DNA of 31,873 nucleotides from CALSMU01 sp963926405 (GCA_963926405.1 CAWUXI010000004.1:1-31873); one strand, 5' to 3'. Shown: positions 1-9,174, numbered from the stretch's first letter. A program made the numbers and translations. The notes: a model not told the origin generated them from the sequence alone.

Positions 1-60
1 TTGTTTTCGTCATTCATCAAAATTTTGTCGTTAAGCATCACTTTTTATTAGATTGTTTTT

Positions 61-3060
61 CTAATCTTTTATTTTTTCTGCCTTTGCATTTGCCTCAGAC
101 ATTATTTTATCTGCTTGAATTTGAGCTGCATCTTCCAATCCTTGAGCTTTTATTCCTGACTCCGACTCAACCTTTTTTGCCTTCGTTTCTCCCTCGGCAA
201 TTATTTTATCTCCTGCGATATTTGATTCAGAAATCATTTTGTCTACCTTCTTGTCCGTTTCAACATTCATTTTCTTTGCTGCAATTTCAGCGGCCTTTTT
301 CTTAATCGGATTACTGGCATCATCAATCATCTTCTGAGCTTGCGAATACCCCTCTTTTCTTAGCTTTTCTCCAGCTTTCTTGCCTTCAGTACTAACCTTA
401 TTCCCGGCAGTTAAACTTTCTTTTCTGATTAACTCCGCAGAAGCATTTCCCCCCATCCTTATCTGATCTGCCTTTTCTTTAGCTTCTGAAATCAATTCAT
501 CTACTTGTTTTTGAGCATCTTCCAGAAGCTTTTTAGCTTCATCATAAACCTTGTCTTTGATTTCATCTATTACGGCATCTACTGCATTTTGAGTTTGTCC
601 TTTTAAATCGGTAGTGACCTTTGGGTTTAAAGCAGTTCCTCCTATTCCTACATTAACAGGAATATTATCCCCTATGTCAACCCCAAGGTCTTTTAATCCT
701 GCTAACAACCCAGCAGCACTAGCACCAAACATGCTTTTAGGGATTTCCATTTCCATTTTATAATCTAATTCTTGGAGAAAAGATGTTGTTCCCTCAATAG
801 TTGTGTTAATCTTTCCCATTTTAACATCAAAAGGCTCTATCCAAATTTTACCATCTCTAAACTCATAAGTAATATTAACATTTTCTAATGTTTGTGTTGC
901 AAACTTATCCATTTTTAAAGCCTCAGATATTTTTACTAAAACAGGAATATTTTTAATAACCACCTTGTTCGTTTTGACTTTCCCCTTGCCAATTAATGAC
1001 GCATAAAGAGGCTCCATATTTGCATCAATGTCTGCAGCTATATTAAGGCTTGTAGAAAAATCGCCTTCGCAATATTTAGCAACGGGCACTAATTTCGCTA
1101 TTGTATTAAAATACAACGCTGATTTAGGAATATTTAAATTTGAAATAGCCATATCCATGGCTATATGTGCTTTATTTTTTGACACAGGTTCATAAGAACC
1201 ATCAAGCCCAATGCTGCCATTAAAAACATTCATTTTCATCTCCTGCAATAATGCTATACCTTCGTGAAGTACTATACCTCCGGAAAAATTTAAAATCTCC
1301 AAGCTATCGTATAACATCTTTTTGATGTTAGTTTGCAAAATAAAGTTGATGTTATTTGGAATATCGATAGTTTCAGCAACCAATGAGTCAGAAGTTGTTT
1401 CCGAATTTGGTTCTTCTGGTGCTGCCTCTGCAACATTTGGCTCCGCATACATTAATCCATCAACATTAAAGTAGTTAGAAGTAATATTGAAAGACCCTTT
1501 CAGGATCTCATCCTTTAAAAAATACTCCATATAGTTATCAATGCTACCGTCAGCGTGCAAGTCACTTTCTCCAATTTTTGCTTCAAAATAAGCAAGGGTT
1601 AGGTATTCAGGCGCAAACTGAAATAACATAGAATCAATGGCAGTTAAGTAATTAGACACTGAAGTTTGGTAATTCATTTGTTGTATTTTCAAATCTCCTG
1701 TTGCCTTGAAGTCAGCATACTCTTCTTTTTCTAAAGCAGATAAATTGCCCTTTAAAGCTATATTAGATGTTATTATTCCACTGTATGACTCTCCTTCTCC
1801 CATTGGAATAATTTCTACTAGTTTTGACAAATCGAAAAACGTATTTATTGTACTCTCTATATTAGGGTCTGTCATAATATTTCGAAGTTTCAATGATGCA
1901 TCCACTTCATTTCCTAAAAACTCTAAATGAAACTTATTGATATCTACTTTAGTGTTGTTTAAGTCTATACCTGCTTCACGATTCACTTTTACATCTATTC
2001 CGATTTTGTCAACTTTCCCTGGAAGATCGGGGTACTGGAACCATGCATTTGAAACACTTAAGTCTAAATTAAATCCAGGTATAGATTCGTCACTAAACAC
2101 TCCAAAAACTTTTCCTTCAAGAACAAGGTTGCCATCTGTTTTCATTTCTCCAAAATCAGGAGAATAGACCCCCGGAACCATACTCAATAAAGAATTAAAC
2201 GTTTGTTTGGTAGCTCCAAAACTTATATCCATATCCATAATTTCGTTCGTCATTAAAAGCCACCCATCAAAAGAAAGTCCTAATTCATTTAATATTACTT
2301 CATTTTCTTTGAAGGTAAACTTCATTTCATTTTCGGGCATATCTATTTCCATATTGCATTTAATACCTGTAACAGCTTGTGACAAGTAATCGAGATTGTT
2401 ATATCCAAAGGTAACTCCTCCAATATCACTTAAGGTTTCTACCGAATAGGTTGTTCCGTTAACTGCAGCACTTCCTTTATGGTTTAATCCGTCCAATTCC
2501 ATATACATTAAATAGAGTTGATCATCGTATATAATGGACCCATTTTCTATATAGTACTCTTCTAGAGCTAGTTTTAAAGGACTGGTTTCGTTGACTTCTT
2601 CGTCAATGCCTTCAACTTCTATTGAATCAGAGATAGCAATATCATAGTTGGCTTTGCCATCTGCTAAAACCAATACATGTATTTTTGGCTCAACCAATCC
2701 AACCGATGAAATTTCATATTGATCACCACTTATAACACTCCATAAATTTAATTTAAGATTGGTTTGTTTTACATCTAACAATTCAATTCCTTCAAACTCA
2801 TCAACCCCTGTTAGGGTCAGGTCATTTATTTCTAAAGAAAATTTTGGAAACGTAGAAAATAAACTAAGGCTAACTTCACCAAAATCAAGTTTAGCATTTA
2901 AGTTCGAATTTGCCTCATCTTTAATGAACTGAACAAGCTGATCTTTGAATAAAATCGGCAATAATATGATTGAAATAATTAAAACTAAAAATGTTATTCC
3001 TGTCCATTTTAATAAGCGTTTAATTAAGCTTTTTTTCTTTTTTGGTGTTTCGTTTTCCAT
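61..3060 (-). CDS. AsmA-like inner-membrane/periplasmic protein with C-terminal coiled-coil tail
   Basis: A 999-aa protein of the AsmA family, whose members sit in the inner membrane with a long periplasmic part and are linked to outer-membrane assembly or lipid transport. A basic N-terminus (KKKKSLIKRLLK) is followed by one hydrophobic segment at about residues 18-38 and then a long beta-rich region with the 'LDFGEVSLSLFSTFPKFSL' type AsmA start. The AsmA-like C-terminal region covers about residues 570-820, including 'MKMNVFNGSIGLDGSY'. Residues about 848-999 are different: a charged, Ala/Lys/Glu-rich helix built from 11-residue repeats. The ATG at 3060 is the only sensible start because the membrane segment follows directly. 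A TATCTTTA element (3086-3079) could be its -7 box. It appears to be transcribed alone, separated from the operon to its right by about 400 bp. The family call is good; the exact cargo is unknown. Confidence 0.85.
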   Translation of the reverse strand: MENETPKKKKSLIKRLLKWTGITFLVLIISIILLPILFKDQLVQFIKDEANSNLNAKLDFGEVSLSLFSTFPKFSLEINDLTLTGVDEFEGIELLDVKQTNLKLNLWSVISGDQYEISSVGLVEPKIHVLVLADGKANYDIAISDSIEVEGIDEEVNETSPLKLALEEYYIENGSIIYDDQLYLMYMELDGLNHKGSAAVNGTTYSVETLSDIGGVTFGYNNLDYLSQAVTGIKCNMEIDMPENEMKFTFKENEVILNELGLSFDGWLLMTNEIMDMDISFGATKQTFNSLLSMVPGVYSPDFGEMKTDGNLVLEGKVFGVFSDESIPGFNLDLSVSNAWFQYPDLPGKVDKIGIDVKVNREAGIDLNNTKVDINKFHLEFLGNEVDASLKLRNIMTDPNIESTINTFFDLSKLVEIIPMGEGESYSGIITSNIALKGNLSALEKEEYADFKATGDLKIQQMNYQTSVSNYLTAIDSMLFQFAPEYLTLAYFEAKIGESDLHADGSIDNYMEYFLKDEILKGSFNITSNYFNVDGLMYAEPNVAEAAPEEPNSETTSDSLVAETIDIPNNINFILQTNIKKMLYDSLEILNFSGGIVLHEGIALLQEMKMNVFNGSIGLDGSYEPVSKNKAHIAMDMAISNLNIPKSALYFNTIAKLVPVAKYCEGDFSTSLNIAADIDANMEPLYASLIGKGKVKTNKVVIKNIPVLVKISEALKMDKFATQTLENVNITYEFRDGKIWIEPFDVKMGKINTTIEGTTSFLQELDYKMEMEIPKSMFGASAAGLLAGLKDLGVDIGDNIPVNVGIGGTALNPKVTTDLKGQTQNAVDAVIDEIKDKVYDEAKKLLEDAQKQVDELISEAKEKADQIRMGGNASAELIRKESLTAGNKVSTEGKKAGEKLRKEGYSQAQKMIDDASNPIKKKAAEIAAKKMNVETDKKVDKMISESNIAGDKIIAEGETKAKKVESESGIKAQGLEDAAQIQADKIMSEANAKAEKIKD
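64..519 (-). repeat. Hendecad (11-residue) repeat region in the AsmA-like protein tail
   Basis: Residues about 848-999 of the AsmA-like protein can be cut into consecutive 11-residue units with a small residue, Lys and Glu at recurring positions, for example TDKKVDKMISE (935-945), GETKAKKVESE (957-967) and AQIQADKIMSE (979-989). Two interruptions occur: a GG at 870-871 and a 19-residue segment at 916-934. Such periodicity is typical of right-handed or extended coiled coils and LEA-like amphipathic helices. The repeats are diverged at DNA level, so this is a protein-level repeat. Confidence 0.7.
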
Positions 3061-3467
3061 GTATCTATTTTCTACTATTAAAGATAATAGGATTGATTTA
3101 ATAACGTATATAAATTTTTAAAAATGTTTCATCTTTGTAGATGTTATCCTATTTAAGAAAACAATACCAAAGCTTTTAATATTCTTTTTTCTGGAACGAC
3201 CATCATTTTATATTTCCACTCGTTGAAATTGGGCATATAGGATCTTTTGGCGGATTCAATTCTGAAAGAATCTGTCTCTTAATATTTATGAAAAGGAAGA
3301 ATCTGTCGACAACAATGTAGTTCTAGATATTCCGACTTGAGAAGAACATGAAGTTAGCCGTTTTCCTAAAACCATTTGGAACGGAAAATAAAATGCCAAA
3401 ACACTTGGAATAGGAAAACAAACAAGACACACTTATTTTTGGGTGTGAGAATTGAGGATTCAGTAAC
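3061..3467. other. Intergenic region with decayed-looking sequence
   Basis: No intact gene. On the minus strand there is an open stretch of 41 codons (3278-3156, stop at 3155-3153) including MPNFNEWKYKMMVVPEKRI, which reads like real protein but has no plausible start or family. On the plus strand, about 3280-3440 reads as protein-like blocks broken by three stops. This suggests remnants of a lost gene. A weak hairpin (CACAC at 3428-3432, GTGTG at 3443-3447) with a T-rich minus-strand tail may terminate the M20 amidohydrolase transcript. Confidence 0.4.
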
Positions 3468-4655
3468 TTAACAACTCTTCAAATCTATCAATGCTAAATA
3501 AGCCATTAAGCCCATGCCTGTTTCCAAGGCATCTTCACTTACAGTAAAGTTGGATGTGTGCAATCCCCCCGTAGGTGATTTTGAGAAATCAGAAGTCCCT
3601 AGTCGATAAAAGCATGCAGGAATTACTTGAGAGTAATAAGCAAAATCTTCTGCAGTCATTCTTAAATCAAGATCAATTACATTCTCCGCGCCTAAAAAGT
3701 CAATTGCAGCATTTTTAGATAATTTGGTTAATTCAGCATCATTTACCAAAAAAGGGTATCCTTTTCGAACTTCAAATTCACATTTACCTCCCATTCCTTC
3801 AGCAATTGATTCTGCCATTTTAACCATTAGCCGATGTGCTTCTTCTCTCCATTCTTCGTTAAAGGCTCTAAACGTTCCTTGCAGATTTACTTCATTAGGT
3901 ATAATGTTGGTTGCACCATCTCCGTGAATGGAGCCAAAGGATAATACGCTAGGGCTATAAGGACTTACCCTTCTGCTGATTAATTGTTGCAGTGCGATAA
4001 TGATGTGTGAAGCAATTAATATAGGGTCAATTGTTTTGTGTGGTAAAGCAGCATGCCCCCCTTTGCCGATCACTTTTACATGTAATTCATCTGCAGAAGC
4101 CATGTACATGCCTGGTTTAAATCCAACCTTGCCTGCTTCTAGCTCAGGATAAACATGTTGCCCGATGATGTTAATTGGAGCAGGATTTTGTAAAACTCCA
4201 GCTTCAATCATCAATTTTGCCCCACCTGGTATTCTTTCTTCTCCTGGCTGAAAAATTAATTTAACGGTTCCTTCAAACTCATTTCTTAATTCATGCAAAA
4301 TAAGTGCTGTTCCTAATAAAGAAGATGTATGAACATCATGTCCACAAGCATGCATTTTGCCTTCGTTTTTCGACTTAAATGAAACATCCGCAGTTTCTTG
4401 AATTGGCAGTGCATCTAAATCCGCTCGTAACGCAATTGTTTTTGACGATGGATTATTTCCTTCAATTATAGCCACGACGCCTGTTTTTACGATCCCTTTT
4501 TCATGCTTTATCCCTGCACTTTTTAAAAACTCAGAAACTAATTCGCACGTTTCATACTCCTCGAATGAAAGTTCTGGATTTGCATGCATTGCTCGTCGAA
4601 CTGCAATAATTTGTTCTTTATTTTTAGCTGCTATTTTTTTTATTCTTTCAATCAT
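3468..4655 (-). CDS. M20 family metallo-amidohydrolase (N-acyl-amino-acid/hippurate hydrolase type)
   Basis: A zinc- or manganese-dependent amidohydrolase of the M20D type (HipO/YxeP/IAA-amino-acid hydrolase group), which cleaves N-acylated amino acids. Numbered from an open-frame Met at 4682, the motifs are RADLDALP (87-93), MHACGHDVH with the Cys and His ligands (113, 115), QPGEER with the catalytic Glu pair (148-149), GQHVYP (His 176) and a C-terminal GGLHTSNF His ligand. Length (about 395 aa) is normal for the family. I place the start at 4655 (or the adjacent ATG at 4658) because the longer form adds a foreign hydrophobic leader that is really the end of the upstream gene. The gene overlaps the TauE/SafE stop by a few bases, so translational coupling is likely. 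It has no signal peptide and so is probably cytoplasmic. The substrate is not determined. Confidence 0.9.
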   Translation of the reverse strand: MIERIKKIAAKNKEQIIAVRRAMHANPELSFEEYETCELVSEFLKSAGIKHEKGIVKTGVVAIIEGNNPSSKTIALRADLDALPIQETADVSFKSKNEGKMHACGHDVHTSSLLGTALILHELRNEFEGTVKLIFQPGEERIPGGAKLMIEAGVLQNPAPINIIGQHVYPELEAGKVGFKPGMYMASADELHVKVIGKGGHAALPHKTIDPILIASHIIIALQQLISRRVSPYSPSVLSFGSIHGDGATNIIPNEVNLQGTFRAFNEEWREEAHRLMVKMAESIAEGMGGKCEFEVRKGYPFLVNDAELTKLSKNAAIDFLGAENVIDLDLRMTAEDFAYYSQVIPACFYRLGTSDFSKSPTGGLHTSNFTVSEDALETGMGLMAYLALIDLKSC

Positions 4656-5052
4656 CATTTTCACTAAAAAAAGCCATTCCACTAATAATCATTTTAAAAG
4701 CGACAAACAACATAAATGTTCCAAAAACCAACTTAATCAAATTAGGTGACATTTTTAAGGCGACCTTCGATCCGATAAAACCTCCAATAACAAATGCAAT
4801 TGCTATAATAGCAGCGTAACCAATAGAGGCCTTTGTAATAGCGCCGTGTTGCCAATAACTATAAAAAGCCATTATTCCGATTGGCGGAAGCATAGTAGTT
4901 ATACTTAATCCTTGCGCTTCGTGTTGGCTAAGCCCCATAATAAAAACCAATGCTGGCACAATAACTATTCCGCCGCCAACTCCAATAAACCCACTCATAA
5001 GACCAGCACAAATGCCAATACTTGTTAAAATTAAAATCGTTGAAACTCCCAT
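4648..5052 (-). CDS. Half-size TauE/SafE family permease
   Basis: A 134-aa integral membrane protein with about four hydrophobic segments and the TSUP family signature near the N-terminus (GLMSGFIGVGGGIVIVPAL), followed by QGLSITTMLPPIGIMAFYSYW. TauE/SafE proteins move sulfite, sulfonates or other small organic anions. Full-length members have about 250 aa and two such halves; this one has a single half, so it would need to dimerise. Half-size members are known, and there is no sign of a frameshifted second half, because the downstream M20 gene begins inside its stop codon (ATGATGATTGA). Its ATG follows the TolB/OMP stop by one base. The operon pairing with an amidohydrolase suggests transport related to an acylated or sulfonated amino compound, but this is inference. 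Confidence 0.8.
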   Translation of the reverse strand: MGVSTILILTSIGICAGLMSGFIGVGGGIVIVPALVFIMGLSQHEAQGLSITTMLPPIGIMAFYSYWQHGAITKASIGYAAIIAIAFVIGGFIGSKVALKMSPNLIKLVFGTFMLFVAFKMIISGMAFFSENDD

Positions 5053-5053
5053 A

Positions 5054-8000
5054 TTAAAAATCTAATGATAATGATAAATATTTCACTGGGTCAAGCACAA
5101 CACCATCATCAACACCCCATGCATAATCAAAACGAACATAATACCCAAACAATTTAGACCGTAAACCAAATCCATAACCATACACTATGGGTTCTTTCTG
5201 GTTTTGTAGAAAAATCTCGTAATTAAACCCTTCAATCAAAATTGTATTAAACGCATTATCAGAAGTATAGGGATTTTCTCCCGTCCATGCTGTTCCCACA
5301 TCTCCAAAACCAACTACCATAAAATTTTCCAAAAATGATGACTTAATCGGCTTATTTGAGAAATACTTAAAGACGGGAACACGTAATTCATTGTTTATTA
5401 AAGCAAAGCTATTTCCATTTCGCACGTTTTGGTAGAACCCTCTTACCGGAGTAGCGATAGTTTGAAATTGGTAATTCTGGCTAGGATCTGGCAAGATCGA
5501 ATAATCGAATTGTGGTCTCAACCAATTATCTACCCCCCCCAAATAGCTCAACAACCTTTGGTGCCCTACTGATGTATGAGCTGCAATTCTAGTGGCAAAC
5601 ACAATATTCCTATGTATTTTTTGGTAATGTCTAAAATCAACACCAAATACAAAAAAGTCAGTTTCAGCTTTATCTAGCTCTCTGTAAAACTCTCCCCAAG
5701 CCTTAAAGCGGGTTCCATTCAGAATATTCAGCCCGATTGCGCGCGTATTGTCAAATACGTAGTCTAATTTGACACCAGCTAAATAATGGTTTTCATTCTC
5801 AATCGCTAAAGTTGATGGTTCAGTACTCAAAGTTACTAATTTATCATACCGCACACTATTCGTTAAACGAAGGCTAGCTACTTCATTGAAGGGAAATTTT
5901 AAATTATATTTTGCATCATAGGTTTGCACCTTTTGTTCATTTCCAGAGGGCGAATTTCTTGTAAAGGATTGCCTTGACACCAAATACTTTTTATCCATTC
6001 TAGATTTTAAATTCTCATACGAAAGCATATATTCCGTATTGTTAAAGTTTACTGGAAATCTAAACCCTCCAATTATTCGATAGTCTTCAAATAAATCAAT
6101 CAGACCCATTTTAAGTAATGTGTTGAATCCAGATGCTTGATATCCCCCACCTGTAAATCTTTGGTATGATTTATTTAAGAAGCTGTTATCTACTTGGGAT
6201 ACGACAAAATCAGTGGTAAAATTAACAGAGTAAAATTCTTGTCTAGGTAATTTGAAAGTTTCTTTTTCTTCTTTTTTTACACTATCTTTTTTTGCCCCTT
6301 CGTTAAATTCTATAAAGACCTTTTCTATAATAGCAGCTTTATCATTGTAAAATTGATAGTCATTAATGTCAACATAGTTAGAGTCTATTTCCTCAGTACT
6401 TTCACTGGTAAAAATTGTCGGGATGTTATTTTTTTGCTTCGACTTAAGGCAGTAACTCATAAATTGTGTATTGACTAATTCATCTTCGATTATCCTATCC
6501 TTTTCATATTGGCCCTTATAAAAATGATATTTTCCATTCTTCAGCATCAACATAGAATATGTTCCGGACTTTTCAATGGGCTCATATTCTAATACATCCC
6601 TCGAATAATTGGACATTCGAGCAGTTACCGAAAAATATTTATAATGGACAGCAGTATCAATAAAACTAATGGAGCTATCGTAATAAGCAACATATCGATT
6701 CCTTATTCCGTTCGCATTTGAGAGGTATGAATACCGTTCCTTAGAATACTGATTTGGAGATGTTTCGTCTATATATGGTGTGTTTGTAATTCTAATCAAT
6801 GGTCTTTTAATGTTTTCGATATCTAATATATAGATGTCTTTATCTTTTTTGTATTGAATTGTTTCTACCTGCTTTCTAATTGTATCGTCAATTCTATTGG
6901 ACGTAAATATTACGCGTGTATCGTTGTCAACAAATCTTGGAGACAAATCATCGAAAATATCATTTGTTAATTGTTTTTGATTATTGCCAATTACACTATA
7001 TAAAAACAAGTCTGTTTGTCCTTTTGTAACCGCCGAAAGTATCAATTTATCGCCTGTATTGTTATATGACATACTCAATACCTTGTCCATGTTTCGTAGA
7101 GGTCGCTTATCTCTCTTTTCCTCTTCCATGTCATAAATATTTAATACCAATTCTCCTTTTTTCTCTTCTATAAATGAAAGGACTTTACTTGTGGGGTGCC
7201 AAGCTAGAATCGGATGTGAGTAATCAGGCAACCTATCTAATTGATGCTCTCCTCGAGCTAGTTTCTTCGACTGTTGTTTTTTAACATCATACAACCACAC
7301 TTTATACTGACCTAATTCGTTAGTTACATAAGCAGCATAATTGCCATCTGGGCTTAGTTTAAATTTCTGGTATTTTCTTGTTTTTCTTGTTTTAATGACA
7401 ACCTCTTCTTCTGTCGGTTCAATTCTAAATAGATCATCTTTCGAATACCGTTCTTTATAGTAAGCTACAAAATCTTTGGATAGCGTTTTGAGAGTTGTTC
7501 CTAGCACATACAAATAACCGCTTTCAACGTTTCGGCTTACCCTTGTCATGTATAAAATATTTGGGATCATTTTTTTGCCGTAAACCTCATCAATGTAATT
7601 CCACAATGCGTAGCCTGCTAATCTAGAATTTTCTCCTTCTAGTCGATTAAACTTGTCATAAGACCCTGTCAAAATACCATCTTTCACTTTGTTGTCTATC
7701 TCGGTAGTCCAATCCCCAGCCATATAATCTGTAAAACCATTGATAAACCAATCAGGGAAAGTTAGAATAGTTGAGCTTTTTAAGGCGTCTTTCCAGTTAT
7801 CTCCATACATTAATTTATAAACCACAATACTTGCAATTCCAGAACGAATTTGCCGGTCTAATTTATCATGATCACCTTCGTAAAAAATAAAAATCTTGTT
7901 GCCGTCAACTCTTGCAATGCCACCGATATTCGTGCTCTCGTCATTTCTTAATCCAATATTACTTTGCCGAAAAGCAGATTGAGAATTAAACACTATAAAC

Positions 8001-8278
8001 TGCAATTTATCTTGGATGTCATAGTCCAAGAAAGCTTCAATTTCCTGCAAGTATCTGTCGGCAGCTTTTGCTGTGTAGATAGCATGCTCTTTTCCAGCCC
8101 CTGTGAAATAGACATGAAAACGTTGGAAATTATACTCCTGCCAAAACATGGGATTGTATTGCACTCGGTTCTTTCCAAAAGTATTGTTAGATCCTGTGTA
8201 GAATTGTGCACTACCTGATACCGCTACTATACAGGATAATACTATGATTAATACTATTTTATTTACAACTGTTTTCAC
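5054..8278 (-). CDS. Outer-membrane protein: degenerate peptidase-MA-like domain, TolB-like propeller and C-terminal beta-barrel
   Basis: A 1074-aa exported protein. Residues 1-24 form a signal peptide (cleavage near SGSAQ). Residues about 40-270 resemble the peptidase MA-like (gluzincin) fold, including PDWFINGFTDYMAGDW (175-190), but the place where HExxH should sit (about 143-157) has no His-Glu, so proteolysis is unlikely. Residues about 290-640 carry TolB/PD40-type propeller blades (for example DGNYAAYVTNELGQYKVWLYD). The last 380 or so residues are Tyr/Phe-rich alternating strands resembling a surface-antigen/BamA-type barrel and end in SLSLDF, with the terminal Phe expected for barrel insertion. 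The start is a GTG at 8278, immediately before the signal peptide. It is the first gene of a three-gene operon (gaps of 1 bp, then an overlap). The role is unknown, perhaps outer-membrane export or assembly. Confidence 0.8.
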   Translation of the reverse strand: MKTVVNKIVLIIVLSCIVAVSGSAQFYTGSNNTFGKNRVQYNPMFWQEYNFQRFHVYFTGAGKEHAIYTAKAADRYLQEIEAFLDYDIQDKLQFIVFNSQSAFRQSNIGLRNDESTNIGGIARVDGNKIFIFYEGDHDKLDRQIRSGIASIVVYKLMYGDNWKDALKSSTILTFPDWFINGFTDYMAGDWTTEIDNKVKDGILTGSYDKFNRLEGENSRLAGYALWNYIDEVYGKKMIPNILYMTRVSRNVESGYLYVLGTTLKTLSKDFVAYYKERYSKDDLFRIEPTEEEVVIKTRKTRKYQKFKLSPDGNYAAYVTNELGQYKVWLYDVKKQQSKKLARGEHQLDRLPDYSHPILAWHPTSKVLSFIEEKKGELVLNIYDMEEEKRDKRPLRNMDKVLSMSYNNTGDKLILSAVTKGQTDLFLYSVIGNNQKQLTNDIFDDLSPRFVDNDTRVIFTSNRIDDTIRKQVETIQYKKDKDIYILDIENIKRPLIRITNTPYIDETSPNQYSKERYSYLSNANGIRNRYVAYYDSSISFIDTAVHYKYFSVTARMSNYSRDVLEYEPIEKSGTYSMLMLKNGKYHFYKGQYEKDRIIEDELVNTQFMSYCLKSKQKNNIPTIFTSESTEEIDSNYVDINDYQFYNDKAAIIEKVFIEFNEGAKKDSVKKEEKETFKLPRQEFYSVNFTTDFVVSQVDNSFLNKSYQRFTGGGYQASGFNTLLKMGLIDLFEDYRIIGGFRFPVNFNNTEYMLSYENLKSRMDKKYLVSRQSFTRNSPSGNEQKVQTYDAKYNLKFPFNEVASLRLTNSVRYDKLVTLSTEPSTLAIENENHYLAGVKLDYVFDNTRAIGLNILNGTRFKAWGEFYRELDKAETDFFVFGVDFRHYQKIHRNIVFATRIAAHTSVGHQRLLSYLGGVDNWLRPQFDYSILPDPSQNYQFQTIATPVRGFYQNVRNGNSFALINNELRVPVFKYFSNKPIKSSFLENFMVVGFGDVGTAWTGENPYTSDNAFNTILIEGFNYEIFLQNQKEPIVYGYGFGLRSKLFGYYVRFDYAWGVDDGVVLDPVKYLSLSLDF

Positions 8279-8355
8279 GTAATAATATAGACAAACGTAA
8301 AGATAGTTAAAATCGTATGAATTAATACCTTTGCCTTCGATTTAACACAAGACCT
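8279..8355. promoter_or_regulatory. Divergent promoter region with Bacteroidota-type -7 elements
   Basis: The 77 bp between two divergent genes hold TACCTTTG at 8326-8333 on the plus strand, a perfect match to the Bacteroidota -7 consensus TAnnTTTG, 15 bp before the MBL-fold gene start codon region. On the minus strand TATCTTTA (8305-8298) is a near match for the TolB/OMP operon. The -33 boxes are not clear. The two -7 elements are only about 20 bp apart, so the promoters would compete. Confidence 0.5.
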
Positions 8356-8997
8356 ATGATTACTGTTGAGCAACTTACGTATAACCCTTTTCAAGAAAAC
8401 ACATTTTTAGTTTACGATGAAACAAATGATTGTGTTGTTATTGATCCAGGGATGTATACACAAGAAGAAAGGACTTCTTTTGAAAACCTTATTAAAGAAA
8501 AAGGACTAAGATTGGTTAAATTGATTTCTACACATAGTCATTTAGATCATGTTTTTGGGAATGCTTTTGTAGCGGAAACCTATAACTTAGGTTTGCAAAT
8601 TCATAAAGAGGATTTACAAACGTTAGACATGTTTGATAAAACAGTAGAGTTGTATCAAATACCAAATACGCAAAAATCCCCAATGCCAGCAACTTATTTT
8701 GAAGAGGGAGACAAAATAGAATTTGGAAACTCTCAGCTAGACATTGTCTTTGTCCCTGGTCACGCTCCTGGACATGTAGCTTTTATTTCGCACAAAGAAA
8801 AGTTTGTAGTAAACGGTGACTGCTTATTTTATGGAAGTATAGGAAGAACAGATTTGCCTGGAGGAAATCATAATCAACTGCTTGAAAGTATTCGAGCTAA
8901 ACTATTTACACTTGGAGATGATTACAAAGTCTATTGTGGGCATGGACCAGCCACTACAATAGGGTTTGAAAAAGAGAATAATCAATTTCTGAGATAG
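8356..8997 (+). CDS. MBL-fold metallohydrolase (glyoxalase II-like)
   Basis: A 213-aa metallo-beta-lactamase-fold hydrolase of the hydroxyacylglutathione-hydrolase-like group. Metal-binding residues are all visible: THSHLDH (His60, His62, Asp64, His65), PGHAPGH (His136), NGD (Asp155) and CGHGP (His196). Length matches the short bacterial members that lack the glutathione-binding C-terminal domain of true glyoxalase II, so the substrate may be another thioester or a persulfide. The ATG at 8356 is preceded by a good -7 promoter element. The protein has no signal peptide and is expected in the cytoplasm. It lies 177 bp upstream of prfB on the same strand, with no clear terminator between. Confidence 0.9.
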   Translation: MITVEQLTYNPFQENTFLVYDETNDCVVIDPGMYTQEERTSFENLIKEKGLRLVKLISTHSHLDHVFGNAFVAETYNLGLQIHKEDLQTLDMFDKTVELYQIPNTQKSPMPATYFEEGDKIEFGNSQLDIVFVPGHAPGHVAFISHKEKFVVNGDCLFYGSIGRTDLPGGNHNQLLESIRAKLFTLGDDYKVYCGHGPATTIGFEKENNQFLR

Positions 8998-9174
8998 GTT
9001 AAGGATTCATTTTTTTTGACGGAAGTTGTTTGGTAATGCCCCGTCTTAGAAAAGTGAAAAAATCCATTAATAGAGATGTAAATACTGCTTTCTATTTGTC
9101 AAATGAATGATTAAAGGTTTTAAAAATAAGACTCCAAAAAGATTTTTATTACATTCGCTTTAAATAGATTTACA

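Noticed and set aside
1..38. Minus-strand open frame beginning MLNDKILMNDEN at the left edge, downstream of the asmA-like gene
   Set aside because: Only 12 codons lie in the window and no family can be judged; it may be the start of a next gene, but this cannot be supported.
5054..8278. Calling the TolB/OMP fusion an active metallopeptidase
   Set aside because: The WFINGFTDY part fits the fold, but no HExxH is present where it should be.
9018..9045. GACGG/CCGTC inverted repeat after the MBL gene
   Set aside because: Five pairs with an 18-base loop and no T-run; too weak to call a terminator.
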